Assembly (NCBI GenBank): GCA_026929865.2
Contig: CM049410.1
Location: 6,934,501 to 6,998,500, forward strand
From: Hyperoplus lanceolatus
Taxonomy: Eukaryota; Chordata; Actinopteri; Uranoscopiformes; Ammodytidae
DNA length: 64,000 nucleotides
Direction of reading: 5' to 3'
Part shown: in pieces, positions 48,426 to 60,699 of the stretch
Numbering within the stretch: position 1 is the first letter of the stretch
Layout: each line of letters starts with the position of its first letter
Notes under the pieces: model-generated
Database searches by the model: none
Told to the model about the DNA's origin: nothing
Seen by the model: the letters and a program-made list of their open reading frames with translations, nothing else
Translations under genes and position numbers: made by a program

Positions 48426-51400
48426 CAGATACAACAAACAAAAAAAGATGTCAGCGCCTCGAGACCAGAGACACCATCCATTCAAGTCTGTTTTCACACA
48501 CACTGACAAACATAACAAATGCCAGAGCCTGCTAAATTGAACCTGAACCGAAATGGACAGCTCAACTCAACCCACCAAAACTCCAAACAATGTCCCACAC
48601 TGGTGATGGGGCTTTGAGTCCAAAGTGTGAAATAGACCATGATGTCTACACTGTACTGTGTGTTTTTATGTGCTGTGTGTCAACTCACAAAAAGGCTGGA
48701 GATGTAAAGACTTGTTTTCTTCGGCCAGTGTCGAGAGCGGAGTTACCCAAAAACAGTGTCCACTGTTTAGCTGGGATCGTCCACATTCACATCCTGGCCG
48801 CAGGGGACACCTGAAGGAATTTCCTGCATTTCCATTGATGGTCTGAGCCCCTCTCTCTCCGCGACAAACACACTCAGATGTGCTTATTAAAATCTGCGGG
48901 CTCTGATATCGAATGGCATCTAAAGAAGGTCATTTTCAAAGGGAGGATGTGAAAGGGGTTCCTTTCAGGTCATGTAGGTATACATAACAGAGACTGCAGC
49001 TTGACATTTTGCAGAGCTGAACAGATGGAGCCACCACAGTCTGGAATGCGGACCGCTCTCTTTAATTTTGCATGATTTTACAATTGTTCACTTGTCTTTA
49101 AAAAATTTAATTAAGAATTGGTGACAGCATTCAGCTCACATCGGGGCTCTGCTTTGCATGGTAACACAAACAATAACCCCTCCCACCCTCCCTCTAAAGG
49201 CCTATATCTCTAAAGCCAGGCATCTCCACTTGCACTGCCAACCTTTGGATTTGTGTATGTGGAAGGTGGTGGCTTGTAAGGTAGCGACTTTATTACGCCG
49301 TCACGAAGTCAAAATCGGTAAAAGCAAAACAGAAGAGCGTGATGAATGGATTAAGCGGTGTGTGTCTGTTGGCAATTGTTTGTATATACGGCTAACTAGC
49401 TTAGCCAAGCGAACTGGTGTTCATGGTATCCCGCAGTATATTAAAGTACTACAGAGTTGTCCGAAGGTCTCAATTCAAAATAAGATGTCTGCCATTTGTC
49501 AACTTGTCAATCATTCAGATGATTAAAATTACCATTGTTTGTAAGAAATAACATAATTCATCCAGTTTTTATTAAAACCCTCAATCGCCTTGTAATCAAA
49601 TCAATAATGCAGTTCCAAGTTAGAAAAGTCAGTGTCTCTGAAATATTTATGCTGCCATGTGGAGTGTTCTCGTAAACAAAGGTTGTGTTTACTTTCTGTG
49701 ACTCACCAAAACTCATTGTGTGTTCCTTTGAGGTCCAACAGAAATGCTGAGTGCAATTCCTTCTTCTTAAAACATTTCCGCATGCACATGCTTGATGTGT
49801 ACCCTTGTGTGTGCACACAAGACAAACCAACACGGGGAGGGGACCGCCTTATAGAAAAACTGCTCTATAGTGCTACTAGTGCTCATTAACTCTAAAGAGC
49901 ATCTTAAACTAACAGGTCTCAGGTAGCGATGGTTGTCCATGCTTCAAGGTGCACTCTGTCACTTTGGGTGTGTCAAAGAAGTGAGCATTTTCTAAGGTAC
50001 ATATTCACAAAGTGATACACCCCTCACATTTCTTCACATTTTTCTTTATATCTTTCCATGGGACAACATTGAAGAAATGACACTTTGATACAATGTAAGT
50101 AGTCAGTGTACAGCTTGTATAACAGTTAAATTTACTTCCCCTCAAAATAACTCGACACACAGCCATTAATGTCTAAACTGCTGGCAACAAAAGTGAGTAC
50201 ACCCCTTGAAAAATGTACAAATCCCAAAGTGTAAATATTTTGTGTGGCACCATTATTTTCTATCACTGCCTTAACCCTCTTGGCATGTAGTTCACTAGAG
50301 CTTCACAGGTTGCAACTGGAACCCTCTTCCACCCATTTATGACAGCATCACAGAGCTGGTGGGTATTAAAGACCTTGCGCTCCTCCAACTTCTGTTTGAG
50401 GATGCCCCAAAGATGCTCAATAGGGTTTAGGTCTGGAGACATGCTTGGCCAGGCCATAACCTTTACCCTCAGCTTTTTTAGCAAGCCACTGGTCGTCTTG
50501 GAGGTGTGTTTGGGGTCGTTATCATGTTGCAATACCACCCTGCGGCCCAGTTTACGAAGGTTGAGTCACGTGGTCAGCGTCGTACATAGAGGTTGGCTTT
50601 GGAAAATAGAGTATGAGTGCTGCCAGCATTGCTGAAGGGCTTGAAGGGGTGGGGGGTCAACCTGTCAGTGCTCAGACCATACGCGCACTCTGCATCATAC
50701 TGGTCTGCATGGCTGTCATCCCAGAAGGAAGCCTATTCTAAAGATGATGCACAAGAAACCCCACAAAAAGTTTGCTGAAGACAAACAGACTACGGACATG
50801 GATTACTGCAACCATGTCCTGTGGTCTGATGAGACCAAAATACATTTATTTGGTTCAGATGGTGTTAAGAGTGTGGAGCGGCAACCAGGTGAGGAGTACA
50901 AAGACAAGTGTGTCTTGCCTAGAGTCAAGCATGGTGGTTGGAGTGTCATGGTCTGGGGCTGCATGAGTGCTGCCAGCACTGGGGATCTACAGTTCATTGA
51001 ATTCTAACATGTACTGTGACATACTGAAGCAGAGCATGATCCCCTCCCTTCATAAACTGGGCCGCAGGGCAGTACTGCAACATGATAACGACCCCAAACA
51101 CACCTCCGAATGACCACTGGCTTGCTAAAGAAGCTGAGGGTAAGGTTATGGACTGGCCAAGCATGTCTCCAGTCTTAAACCCTATTGAGCATCTTTTGGG
51201 CATCCTCAAACGGGAGATGGAGGAGCGCAAGGACTCTAATATCCACCAGCTCCTTGATGTCGTCATGAATGGGTAGAAGAGGGTTCCAGTTGCAACCTGT
51301 GAAGCTCTAGTGAACTGCATGCCCAAGAGGGTTAAGGCAGTGATAGAAAATAATGATGGCAAAACAAAATATTGACACTTTGGGCCCAATTTGGAAATTT

Positions 51401-52423
51401 TTTCTTAGGGGTGTACTCACTTTTGTTGCCAACACTTTAGACATTAATGGCTGTGTGTCGAGTTATTTTGAGGGGACAGTAACTTTACACTGTTATACAA
51501 GCTGTACACTGACTACTTTACATTGTATCAAAGTGTCATTTATTCAGTGTTGTCGCATGGAAAGATATAATGAAATATTTGAAGAAATGTTAGGGGTGTA
51601 CTCACTTTTGTGAGATACTGTATATTCTCAGACCTGAATGAACAAACTTCCCTCACAGGACAATTGAAAAGTTATTGTTCCACTGTTGTTGATTGCAGAA
51701 GCAGGGCCCACAGTTTTGTTTAAAAACCTATTCTAGTCTTACAATTGGTTCCAGAAGCTTCAAATTGATTTTGTTATGATTGATGATGATAGAATGATTT
51801 GATACTAAGAATTATTAAAATATTTTTGTAAACTAACTGCAGGCTCTGCCAATGTAAAGAAATCCCTCTCCCCTGAAACTGCATAGTGCACCTTTAAAGT
51901 CTTCACAGATCGGAGCTGAAGGAGAGTCAGTTTGGATCAATTCAGGCATACATACGTACACGCATTGACCCCTAGACCTGGGCCCTGAATGGAATGTGAA
52001 CTCAGACAGACTTATCAGTTACTTGGAACTGAGTGGACCTGTGACATTTTCAAAGTGACACTTCACAGTTGTAATTGGGTGACATACAGGTTGTGGATGG
52101 ACATTGTGGCTCATTCAAACACAACAACATGGCTTGTTTTATTTTTTAATTTTTTTGTGATCTGATTAAGGTCTCTTTCTTGGTTTGATTTGAACTGAAT
52201 TACTGTACTAAATAGATGAAACTGCAATAAGGGTTGAGATAAGTGTGATTACATGTAGCTCAGCAGAGAAATGCACAAACTTTACCACCAACTGCGAACA
52301 TGACTTTATTTATTTTGGGATCGCCTGAAAGAAATGGTGCACCTTCAGTGATGCTGTAATAAATACGTGTTTTGATTTTACTGGATTGTCATGGAGGTTT
52401 ATGCCTTCTTGGACAAGAATAAA
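48426..52423 (+). other. ca10: Probable ca10 3' untranslated region and downstream sequence
   Basis: The first canonical AATAAA on this strand that I find after the stop lies at 52358-52363, with another at 52418-52423. ATTAAA variants are at 48886-48891 and 49571-49576. The transcript could end early (about 48.9 kb) or run through the Tc1 chimera at 50000-51620 to about 52.4 kb. A 122-codon frame at 49158-49526 shows no family motif. No splice signals were weighed beyond the stop exon. Confidence 0.4.
50000..51620. mobile_element. Rearranged Tc1 chimera, copy 2 (inverted relative to copy 1)
   Basis: TA at 49998-49999 and 51621-51622 flank the unit. Its right end reversed equals the left end of copy 1 (43355) for at least the first several hundred bases, with only scattered differences, and its left end reversed equals the right end of copy 1. 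Minus-strand 50538-50263 encodes HDNDPKHTSKTTSGLLKKLR, SPDLNPIEHLWGIL and NGWKRVPV. Plus-strand 50744-51007 encodes HKKPHKKFAEDKQTTDMD, LWSDETKIHLFGSDG and GGWSVMVWGCMSAAS, followed after a stop by a degraded remainder to about 51276. Flanking host sequence differs from copy 1, so the two are separate insertions of the same rearranged unit. Confidence 0.87.
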
Positions 52424-52824
52424 TGCTGTCGTTGTATGCTTGAAAGTTGTGGAACTCATAATTTAACCCAGGCAACAAGTTGTCGGAAATCGAAAATTAA
52501 ATCATCTTACTGCGCATTACAACATGTTTTCACTTCAATAGTAATCGGTTGAAAAGATCAGGAATGGTGGTAAAAGTGTTTAATCATGATTAACTAAACT
52601 GCACATTCATAAAAAAAAATGTATCTGCGTGGACTATGCAAAGCAACACCAATGTCCATCTATTGGATATAGGCTACAGCAGATACACACAGAATATGGG
52701 GTATGAAATATTCCGGTGGCAGTTCAAACCGGTAATTGTACCCCCTGGCTATGCCGTTGATGCTTACAAGACAAACGCTCTAAAAGACAACAGAAAGAAA
52801 AGTGCTTGGGCTTAAATAGGCCTT
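51623..52824. other. Sequence downstream of ca10 without further features
   Basis: AT-rich. Apart from the two AATAAA signals noted for ca10 I recognise nothing. Confidence 0.5.
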
Positions 52825-53052
52825 AAAGGACCAGTTCAACATTTTTGGATGATTTCTGGTTTACTTTCTTGCCAAGAGTTTGATGAGAAAAACAGCTACC
52901 ACTCCCATGTCTGTACTGGTAAATATAAAGCTACTGTAAAGCCAGCAGCCAAGTAGCTTAGCTTAGCTGAACTTAAAGACTAGAAAGAGGGAAACAGCTT
53001 GCCTGGCTCATTCCAAAAAGGTGTCCACCAGCAACTGTAAAGCACACTGAAC
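52825..53052 (+). repeat. Widespread percomorph dispersed repeat
   Basis: It contains GACCAGTTCAACATTTTTGG, TTTCTTGCCAAGAGTTTGAT, CTCCCATGTCTGTACTGG and GCAGCCAAGTAGCTTAGCTT in the order I recognise from many percomorph fish genomes. Its class is not settled by this copy, which has no clear inverted ends. It supports the taxonomic guess. Confidence 0.6.
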
Positions 53053-53081
53053 TGAACATGTTATATATCCTGTTTGTTTAA

Positions 53082-53554
53082 AGGTGAAGTAAGCGGTTTA
53101 TTTATGTTAATATAAGTGTTAAATCGCTCTTTATTCATACAGTGATCACTTACATAATGTGCGCGTTTCATAAAGCCGATCTCTCAGTCAGCTGCTCTGC
53201 ATGTAATCAGCAATTTTTTCGGGGGATCCCGAAATAAATATCCAATCACAAGAGAGAACGCTACAAACCGACACCCGTCTCACTCATGGTCTCACTGCCA
53301 GTGCACGCAAGAGCGACACATGGGTGAATGTTTATGCGCCTACAATGGCGGAACAGGTAAAAATCCTTCCCAATGTCTGTTTTGATGGTTTTTATCATGT
53401 TTTATCACACTTATGTATCAGAGATGATGCTAGATAACTCGCTGCTTGAAGACCGTAGTGCATTAATGTGGTGACGTAGGGACGAGTGAGGGGACTGCTA
53501 ACTGCAGTAACTGACAGGAAGTTAGCTAAAAGAACCATTCCGCTTACAGCACCT
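53082..53554 (+). mobile_element. TTAA-flanked MITE, intact copy
   Basis: TTAA at 53078-53081 and 53555-53558 flank ends AGGTGAAGTAAGCGG and, in reverse, AGGTGCTGTAAGCGG. The 473-base interior is non-coding and matches, reversed, the split copy at 11737-15830. The end style (AGG, TTAA) is like the 6659 family, though the sequences differ. Confidence 0.85.
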
Positions 53555-54320
53555 TTAAACCAAACAAAAACCAAAGTGTAAAAAATTATTTCTTGGCTAC
53601 TAAAAAAATAACTTCCTGGGGTCTCAATTAACTGTGTTTTCTCTCCGTCTTTTCATTAATGTTCATGCTAAAATGTGCATTTTCTTTCTCATCATCATCT
53701 CAAATCATATCCAGATTATCATTATAGGAAAACTCTGCCAAACCACCAAACTGCAGGTTACTGGTTCTATTTAATAATTAAGAGCTATAATCAAACCGCT
53801 ACATGCTTATAACATGTGGGCAATTGTATTCAAATAAACTGTAATTAAAAGTACAGTAAAGAAAATACATATTCACCTTGTGTTACATAGACACAAGGCA
53901 CTTTTGCTTGTATCAAATAAATAGGTGTATCACAGGTACACCAATAGAAACGGGGAAAGAATATGTAAGTCCCAAGATTTTTATTTAAAAAATGCAGCCC
54001 AAAGTAAATAATAAATATCAAAGTTCCAAGAATCTACAGTACCTCTAGGATTCCCCTAACACCTGTCAAATCAGATGTCCATTAGGAAATATGTTTTTTA
54101 TTTTTTTTGAAAAGCCCATGGGGTATGAAAACTTGCACAACTCAAAAGTGAAAAGTAAAAAGAAAAAAAACCCACTTCCGACCACATCTGCTGATATATA
54201 TCAAAGTGGCAAGCAAAGTTATGTCTTGGCATAAGCAGGTCCCGCTGCACCATGTGAGGACTGCTGCCCTGGCAGGCTACCTTATATTTAACCCCAAAGG
54301 AAAACCCACATTATGTAACC

Positions 54321-55011
54321 CAGTGGTTCTCAATTATTTTCTGTCATGCCCCCCCAAGGGACAGAATTTTTTTTGCGCCCCCCCTAAATTGAAATACTAT
54401 TGAGAACCTGCTAATATTTATTTATTTATCTGTACAAAACCACTGTATGAGTTTCTGGCATGAGCATTCTCCATACAATCATCTTATTATCAAATTAGAT
54501 AACAAAAATTAGCTGAGATAACTTCTGCAGCAAAAAAATTCAAAGTTCAGTTTATTAGCTCAATTTGTAACGTTTAAACAAGACTGCTCAGTCTGTGTGA
54601 ATCTCAGGACAGAGAAACAAGAGCAAATGATTCACTGAGGTTTGCATTTCATTCAAAACATTTTTAAACTGTAAACATAGTTAAGGTGGTGTTTTTTATT
54701 ATTATTATAGGCCAATAGGCCTTCTGTGATGCAATAACCAATAATTAATTAATGTTATTATTGGTCTACTTGCTTGGTTTCTTTTTAAATAGCCTACAGA
54801 GACACTTGGAGACACATAGACATGTATTTACTGCAAATCGCAGCCTTTCGTGTGGATATGACCAATATGTGTGGATATACACAAGCACACATCGCGCTTG
54901 CTAGCACTTAAAAAAAAAGTTGGTCAGTTGGAAATCAAGGCAGCCCGCGCCCCCCCTGACAACTCACGGCACCCCCCCTGGGGGGCGCGCCCCACCATTT
55001 GAGAAGCACTG
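54321..55011. mobile_element. Non-autonomous hAT element with 8-bp duplication
   Basis: Exact duplications ATGTAACC stand at 54313-54320 and 55012-55019. The ends are CAGTGGTTCTCAA and, in reverse, CAGTGCTTCTCAAA. C-runs (CCCCCCC) next to both ends are typical of this group. It is 691 bases with no coding frame. Confidence 0.9.
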
Positions 55012-55302
55012 ATGTAACCTATCGCTCCAGAACTCCAGTACAGAATGGGCTGAGTCACAGACACAGTTGTTACACAGTTGTCCAATCAGCGAACAGAGCG
55101 AGTGGCTGAGAACGATGATGTCGAAGTCGCGCTCCAGTTTCAGTTGAATGCTGCGTTCCTTTATACTCAGAACTCAGAGATTTCCAACTTGGTAGTTCCG
55201 AGTTCCAACCTGTCTGTGGTCCAGTGCATCTTCTGGCGAAAGTATGGACGCCTACAACCTTTCTCATCCAAATAACTAAACGTTAGGCTCTAGACACGTT
55301 AC

Positions 55303-55595
55303 CGTTGCCAGGTTCCGGTAGATCCATAGACTACAATATGTAGTGAAGTCGGAAATTTCCGAGTTCCCAGTAGCTTACAACTGGAACGCACCGTCAGAAG
55401 CCGGCTAATGACATACGTCACGACCAAACGTTATGCGATTGGTTGGCTGATCCACAGTGGCACTGGGCAGATCCTATATTTTTAAACTTCAACAGACATC
55501 CGCCTCCAAGTGAGTGAACGTTTGCCAAATAGAGCAGTTCCAGACCTTCTGTACAAATGAAATGAAGTACGATGGTCTGGTTGGACTAGGCTAGA
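55303..55595 (-). repeat. Dispersed repeat, inverted partner of 32507-32775
   Basis: The reverse complement carries TAGCCTAGTCCAACCAGACC, AACCAATCGCATAACGTTTG and GGTGCGTTCCAGTTGTAAGC, matching 32507-32775. Upstream sequence (about 55140-55200) repeats a shorter TTCCGAGTTC-type motif. Confidence 0.7.
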
Positions 55596-56140
55596 GTATG
55601 TATTGCTGACCAAATTAACCATTGATAACATGGTGGAACAGAGAGAACACAATGGGACAGCATTTCACGTAGTATTTCATTTACAACAGAAATGGTTCAT
55701 ATCCATGTTGCCCAGGTGCATGCTAGGTTGTTCTCCACTACTATACACCTACCTCCACAACATTAGGGACAAAGATAAACAGAACATTACCAACCAGAGA
55801 TACCTGCAGAGATCCCTCCATGATCCTAGGAAAAATGTACATAAGAGGAAAAGACTGACGTTTTAGTTTATTACTGTACTCGCAGCAGAAAGGTCTAGAG
55901 CATAACACAGAAAACCCGCTCCCACCCCCAGTCGTAGGCCGTCTGAAGATGCCACACTGTACTTGACCTAAATGCTCTGTTAAAGAGTGCTACGCTTTTT
56001 TTTCTATTTTTTTCTTCTTCACGGACACGGCAAGCAACGTGATTTGTCTGCAAATTCAAACTCGGGAGGCATTCCTCATCAAATATTCATTCTCATTTTG
56101 GATTCAGAGCTGTTTAAGCGAAGAGGAGTCTCTGAGTGCA

Positions 56141-56160
56141 TGTGTGTGTGCGTGCGTGTG

Positions 56161-56193
<33 letters not shown>

Positions 56194-56214
56194 GTGTGTG
56201 TGTGTTTGTGTGTT
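56141..56214. repeat. (TGCG)n/(TG)n microsatellite
   Basis: A TGCG tetranucleotide run of about 9 units inside a longer TG repeat. Confidence 0.95.
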
Positions 56215-56382
56215 TTCCATCCATCCAGCTCTGGGCTGGGCTGTAATCTTGTCAGATTAAAGAGGGTCTGATACTGAGTGTTAAGCAGCTTCCTGTCTGC
56301 TTTGGTTTGGGTGTCGATCACAATTGTATGCCATGGGAATCTCACACTCTGCTCTGCCCTCGGGTTAGAAACATGCGCACTG

Positions 56383-56460
56383 TCTCTCTATCTCTCTTTC
56401 TTTCCCCCTCTCTCTCTCTCCCTCTCTCTCCCTTTCTTTCTCTTTCTCTCTCTCTCTCTG
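56383..56460. repeat. (CT)-rich microsatellite
   Basis: Imperfect CT/CCCT repeat. No exon is recognised after it. Confidence 0.9.
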
Positions 56461-56734
56461 GCACTCACTCACTCTTTCATTCCATGCATCTCTTTCGCAC
56501 TTTAATTTCCTGTTGACACAATACTGTGCAAAAGTCATGCAGATATCCGCCCTGTCCGTCTCTATGTGACTTTTGTTCCGTAACTGTGCAGGCGCCCGTG
56601 TCCGTATACGTTTAGTCTGGTCCAGATTCCCTTTTAACAAAGGGGAATCTTCATGCTACGATTGTCTCATTCAAACTTTGAGGCAACAGACTTCAACCAG
56701 ATCCATCAGCTTTTGGAGTTGTTTAAATCCTCTA

Positions 56735-57420
56735 AAAACCTAGTAGCTATAAATCGATATCAAAGTTGGGTGTCTCAATAAGCTTGTTTACTGTCTAGAC
56801 GGACAGGATTGTGAGGGCGTGGCCGTATCAAACGTTTTCATTGGCAGCAACAGTCATTGATTTATAGAATGTTCTGGTGTAGAACTGATTGGTTCAAAGT
56901 ACTTAATGTGTAATAAAAAACATACCCTCGCTCATATAAACTGCATTTTTTCAAACTTAAAGGAATACTTCACCCATACAGAACTGGCGTTCTATCATTA
57001 TAAAATCACTATTATAATATAATGAATGAGGTTTTTCTTTCCTCAGTCTTCCCTCAGTCTTCCCTTGGCCCAGCTGTCCTGTTAATCCTGACCCTTACTG
57101 TGATGTCACAGTAAGGAAAATGTAGGGTTAGACAGTGAGACCATAACACACTCTTTCTGCCCTTTCTCAGGCTAGGGTGATCCGATTTCAATTTTTTTGC
57201 ACATGTATATACTACATAGGATCTCCGAGTTCAATACACCTTCATATTCCAACCGGTGAAGTAGGCCTTTAAATGACAATGTATTTAATTGGGGTTGATG
57301 AATATGCCTAACCCTTTGCAGATTCTTACTATCGTGCAACTAATGTAATTCCGAAGCGCAGTATAACGCCCCAAATGACATAGAAGGATTTTGTGGATTT
57401 GGGTTTACAGGCACTTTAAA
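56735..57420 (+). repeat. Dispersed repeat family W, copy interrupted by a MITE
   Basis: The left part (56735-56950) has AAGTTGGGTGTCTCAATAAG, GGGCGTGGC and TTTATAGAATGTTC. The right part (57336-57420) has GAAGGATTTTGTGGATTTGG and ends near TTTACAGGCACTTTAAA. The MITE at 56961-57268 sits between them. The right part corresponds to the far end of the minus copy at 5471-5910. Confidence 0.6.
56961..57268 (-). mobile_element. TTAA-flanked MITE, third copy of the 6659 family
   Basis: TTAA at 56957-56960 and 57269-57272. Read on the minus strand it starts AGGCCTACTTCACCGG and ends TGGGTGAAGTATTCCT, matching 36940-37208 almost throughout and both ends of 6659-9667. It inserted into family W sequence. 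Confidence 0.87.
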
Positions 57421-58768
57421 CATCAACTCAATGGATGGTGCTGACATTTGTACAGTCTCCTCTCCATGGCCTTCATGGTGTTGCACTCTGTGGTTCTCTC
57501 AAAAAGGGACAGCATAGAACACGACAGAGAAGTTAGAATCCTGTATAACCATCTGCCATTAATACATCTGGCCAGCTGCTTCGCCAACAGATGGGGACTT
57601 TCAATGGGGCAGAGGGAGCTTCCCCGGCCTGTAGCATCCCTTGGGTAAATAGGACCTTGTTACGTCAATGGCTTGTGCTCAGCGTCATGCTGCTACGTCA
57701 GTATTACTAATAACCACTGTCCTGCATTGTGGTTGCACATAATGAAAAGGCTATGTTTTGGTTACATTCAGGCACAACAACTACAGTCAGGTTTATGGAA
57801 AGGTCCTGGTTGGGGTACAAGGACTACTTTATTTGTGTTGGGGGACCTTACGTTGTAAAAGATACAACAATTACCACTTGCAGCATTGACTGTGATGAAC
57901 CTCTTCAGTGCTCTTGTTTGTGACTTGGAGTAAATCTCTGAAGCCAGGCTCTGAAGTACTGTAAAAGTTATTTATTAATCAATATAACTATGCAGTTGTT
58001 GTGGTATACTACAAGCTCAGGCTTTATATCCACAATACCTGTCTGAATCCACTCTTGGCTCGGTTCCCCTTCTTTTGAAAAAAAGGAAGCAAGGAAAGCA
58101 AAGTAAGGCACATGCCTCATTACACCCAGTTAGTCAAGTCATCTTCTCCGTCAGCTCCGCATAACAAAAGACCGTGCTCGGAAGGGGACAACCTGCGGCC
58201 CCCGAGTCTCCTATCTGCTACGTTGAAGAGTGAACTGCGCTTGTCAAACTTTTAACAGGAGTTGAAGATTACATATGAGTCACTGTCTATAGGCCATATA
58301 ATTTACTCTGTTTGTATACAATATATGTGAAAGTAGATTTTCAAAACGTTTTATGCAGTGAAGGGCTATTGATTCTTCTTCATGTGGGGCAGAGAGGGTG
58401 GTGAACTAGCACCATCTATTGACCAGCCGATGTTCAGGTGTGTTCATACACTTTTGGCCATGTCGTGTTTTTTCTGTATCTCTCACACACCAACACTCAG
58501 TCGCTTCTCGCTTTCTGTGCCTCTTACACTCCTCCGCCTCCTCCTCCCTCTCTCCCTGGAGTTTTCCCCACGCCCTCAGCATCCCGAGCACACATCTCCC
58601 TGTCTGACTCTCTCTTCTCCCAGGAGATATAATCACAACCCTCCTTCCTCTGTCTCTACCTCTCCTGCACTCACTCTTTACTGCTTCTTCATCTTTTCTG
58701 TTTCACTCTTTCCTAGATGTCTGATAAGCATTCAGTCCGTACCATCTGACTCTGTAGTCCCCCCCCCT
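57421..58768. other. Intergenic sequence without identified features
   Basis: Between ca10 and the right-edge promoter. It has a pyrimidine-rich stretch at about 58490-58740 leading into the next microsatellite. No gene is recognised. The 185-codon frame at 58382-58939 reads through that low-complexity sequence and is not credible as protein. Confidence 0.5.
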
Positions 58769-58870
<102 letters not shown>

Positions 58871-59500
58871 ACATGCTCACATCACCCACTTCCCCCTTTC
58901 CATCTCACTCCAGCCTGCCATTGTATCCTAGCAACCTAACTTTACTAGTGGTAACATACTAGTCTAGCATCTCCCCTCAGCGCACATTGAATGTTCTGCA
59001 CTCTGAAATTGAAGCTTGGAGGCTAATAGAAGGTTGCTTCTCTTGTCGACAAATCGGTTCAAGGCACCAAGAAAAACATTCTGCAGTGGTTGCAGCATCT
59101 TTAAATCATTTAGCCATGGCCATCACCTTGCGCATTCATGATGCCAGCTTTGAACCAGATAGCTGCACAAGCATTTTGCCTGGAAATTTGTAAATCGAAA
59201 TTCGACTATAAATTTTGGAATGGACTCACCCACGGTGCCTCAAGCAGGCGAAACAGTGTATGACTGGATCACTAGAATTAAGTGTCGCCAAAATTAGAAA
59301 AACATAATCCCCCCCCCCCCCAGCTTTCTACAGAACAATATCTGTTTTTTTATTATTATTTGTTATTCACTAAATGCTCAAAGGGTGTGTGAAGATGTAT
59401 TGCACAAAACACAATGACACATGAATAAGTGATTCTAGAAGGAGAACCCGTGCCCCTCACACATACTTCCATACACTTCCATACACAGCCAGACCATTGT

Positions 59501-59773
59501 TTTTTATTTTACTTATTAGTTTTTTTAACCATTATTTATACAGGTAAATCCTATTAAGACCAGAGAATTTTTTCAAGGGAGACCTGTTCCCATGCAAACG
59601 TTACCATTCACACACACATTCATAGCACCGATAGCAGGCTAATTATCGGGAGCAAGTTAGTGTTCAGTGTTTTGCTCAGGGACACTTCGTGACGTGAGGT
59701 GGGGGCACAGATTTCGAACCACCGACCCTGTAGTTGAGGGTTGACCGCCCTAACCACTTCGACACAGCCGCCC
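59501..59773 (-). mobile_element. tRNA-derived SINE, minus strand, with 7-bp duplication
   Basis: Read on the minus strand it starts GGGCGGCTGTGTCGAAGTGG (tRNA-like, A box region), has GGTTCGAAATC as B box, a core with TGAGCAAAACACTGAAC and the CTATCGG block, and the tail GTATAAATAATGGTT with A-rich end. CCATTGT at 59494-59500 and 59772-59778 is a plausible 7-bp target duplication. It is a relative of 9891-10150. Confidence 0.82.
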
Positions 59774-60292
59774 ATTGTGCTACTGTAAGGTGGGGTTGTG
59801 GGGGGGCAAAAAGAAAAAGATGAGACAAAACATTATTCATTCAGGTTGACCAATTCACTGAATGTATGTTATTGTGCCTGTTTACATTCTGTTAAACACA
59901 TTTGAAGGTGAATGAATTACACTTGGCATGTTGTGCAAAACAGTCAACCTCCAGAATGTCAATCATCACACGTTAGGGTCAGGCTACTCATACCATTACT
60001 CATCAGAAGAGTACTTACATAATTAGCATCTAACATTACAAAGCCAGCTAAACACAACAAGTAAAAGCTTTGAAGATACTACAAGGTAAGCTGCTCTTCT
60101 ACACCTTCAGCCTCTGTGCTAGGCCTGTTGTCATTACAGATTGATAATCTCTCGCTGCCAAAAGGATGAACAACAAAAACACAGACTTTTCCAGCAGGCC
60201 TGAGCAGGGCTGAATCACGCATTGGGGACTGCAAAGCATTATTCACAAAGCTAAAAATATCACTAAGGAAATACATTTAGGAAATATCATGC

Positions 60293-60349
60293 TTTGGTGA
60301 GTTCCCACAGGTTGGCATATCAAATTCCAACCTGTGGGAACTCACCAAA
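60293..60349. repeat. Perfect 23-bp hairpin at a LINE fragment edge
   Basis: Arms 60293-60315 and 60327-60349 are exact complements around an 11-base loop. The right arm overlaps the first codons of the LINE-derived frame beginning at 60329. Confidence 0.97.
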
Positions 60350-60616
60350 CAAGAACCAATAGAGACTCAAATCAAGAGAAGAAAATGGAAATGGATTGGC
60401 CACACACTCAGAAGAAAACACAAATCAATTACAAAACAGGCCCTAATGTGGAACCCACAAGGCAGGAGAAAGAGGGGAAGACCTAGAGCCACCTGGAGAA
60501 GAACCACAGAGCAGGAGATGAAGTCGAAAGGGCTGACATGGCAACAACTAGATCGGATGGCACAAGACCGAAGAGGATGGAGGGATGCATATACCTATTC
60601 AATCAAACAGGTCACT
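60329..60616 (+). pseudogene. C-terminal fragment of a non-LTR retrotransposon protein
   Basis: One open stretch encodes RRKWKWIGHTLRRKHKSITK, ALMWNPQGRRKRGRPRATWR and MTWQQL-like LTWQQLDRMAQDRRGWRDA. This is the WIGH...GRPR..TWRR...W..A.DR..WR pattern found at the C-terminus of many non-LTR reverse transcriptases. Only about 95 residues remain and the catalytic RT is absent. The clade cannot be fixed from this piece. The left boundary coincides with the hairpin. Confidence 0.75.
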
Positions 60617-60699
60617 CAAGGTTTATGTCTTATACATCTTGCCAAAAGAAAGTGTTTACAACATTTCTTGCATTCAGCCGCTGGTGTCTGACCTAATGA

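Noticed and set aside
49158-49526. 122-codon frame downstream of the ca10 stop
   Set aside because: No recognisable domain. It lies in the probable 3' untranslated or intergenic region with no promoter or splice evidence.
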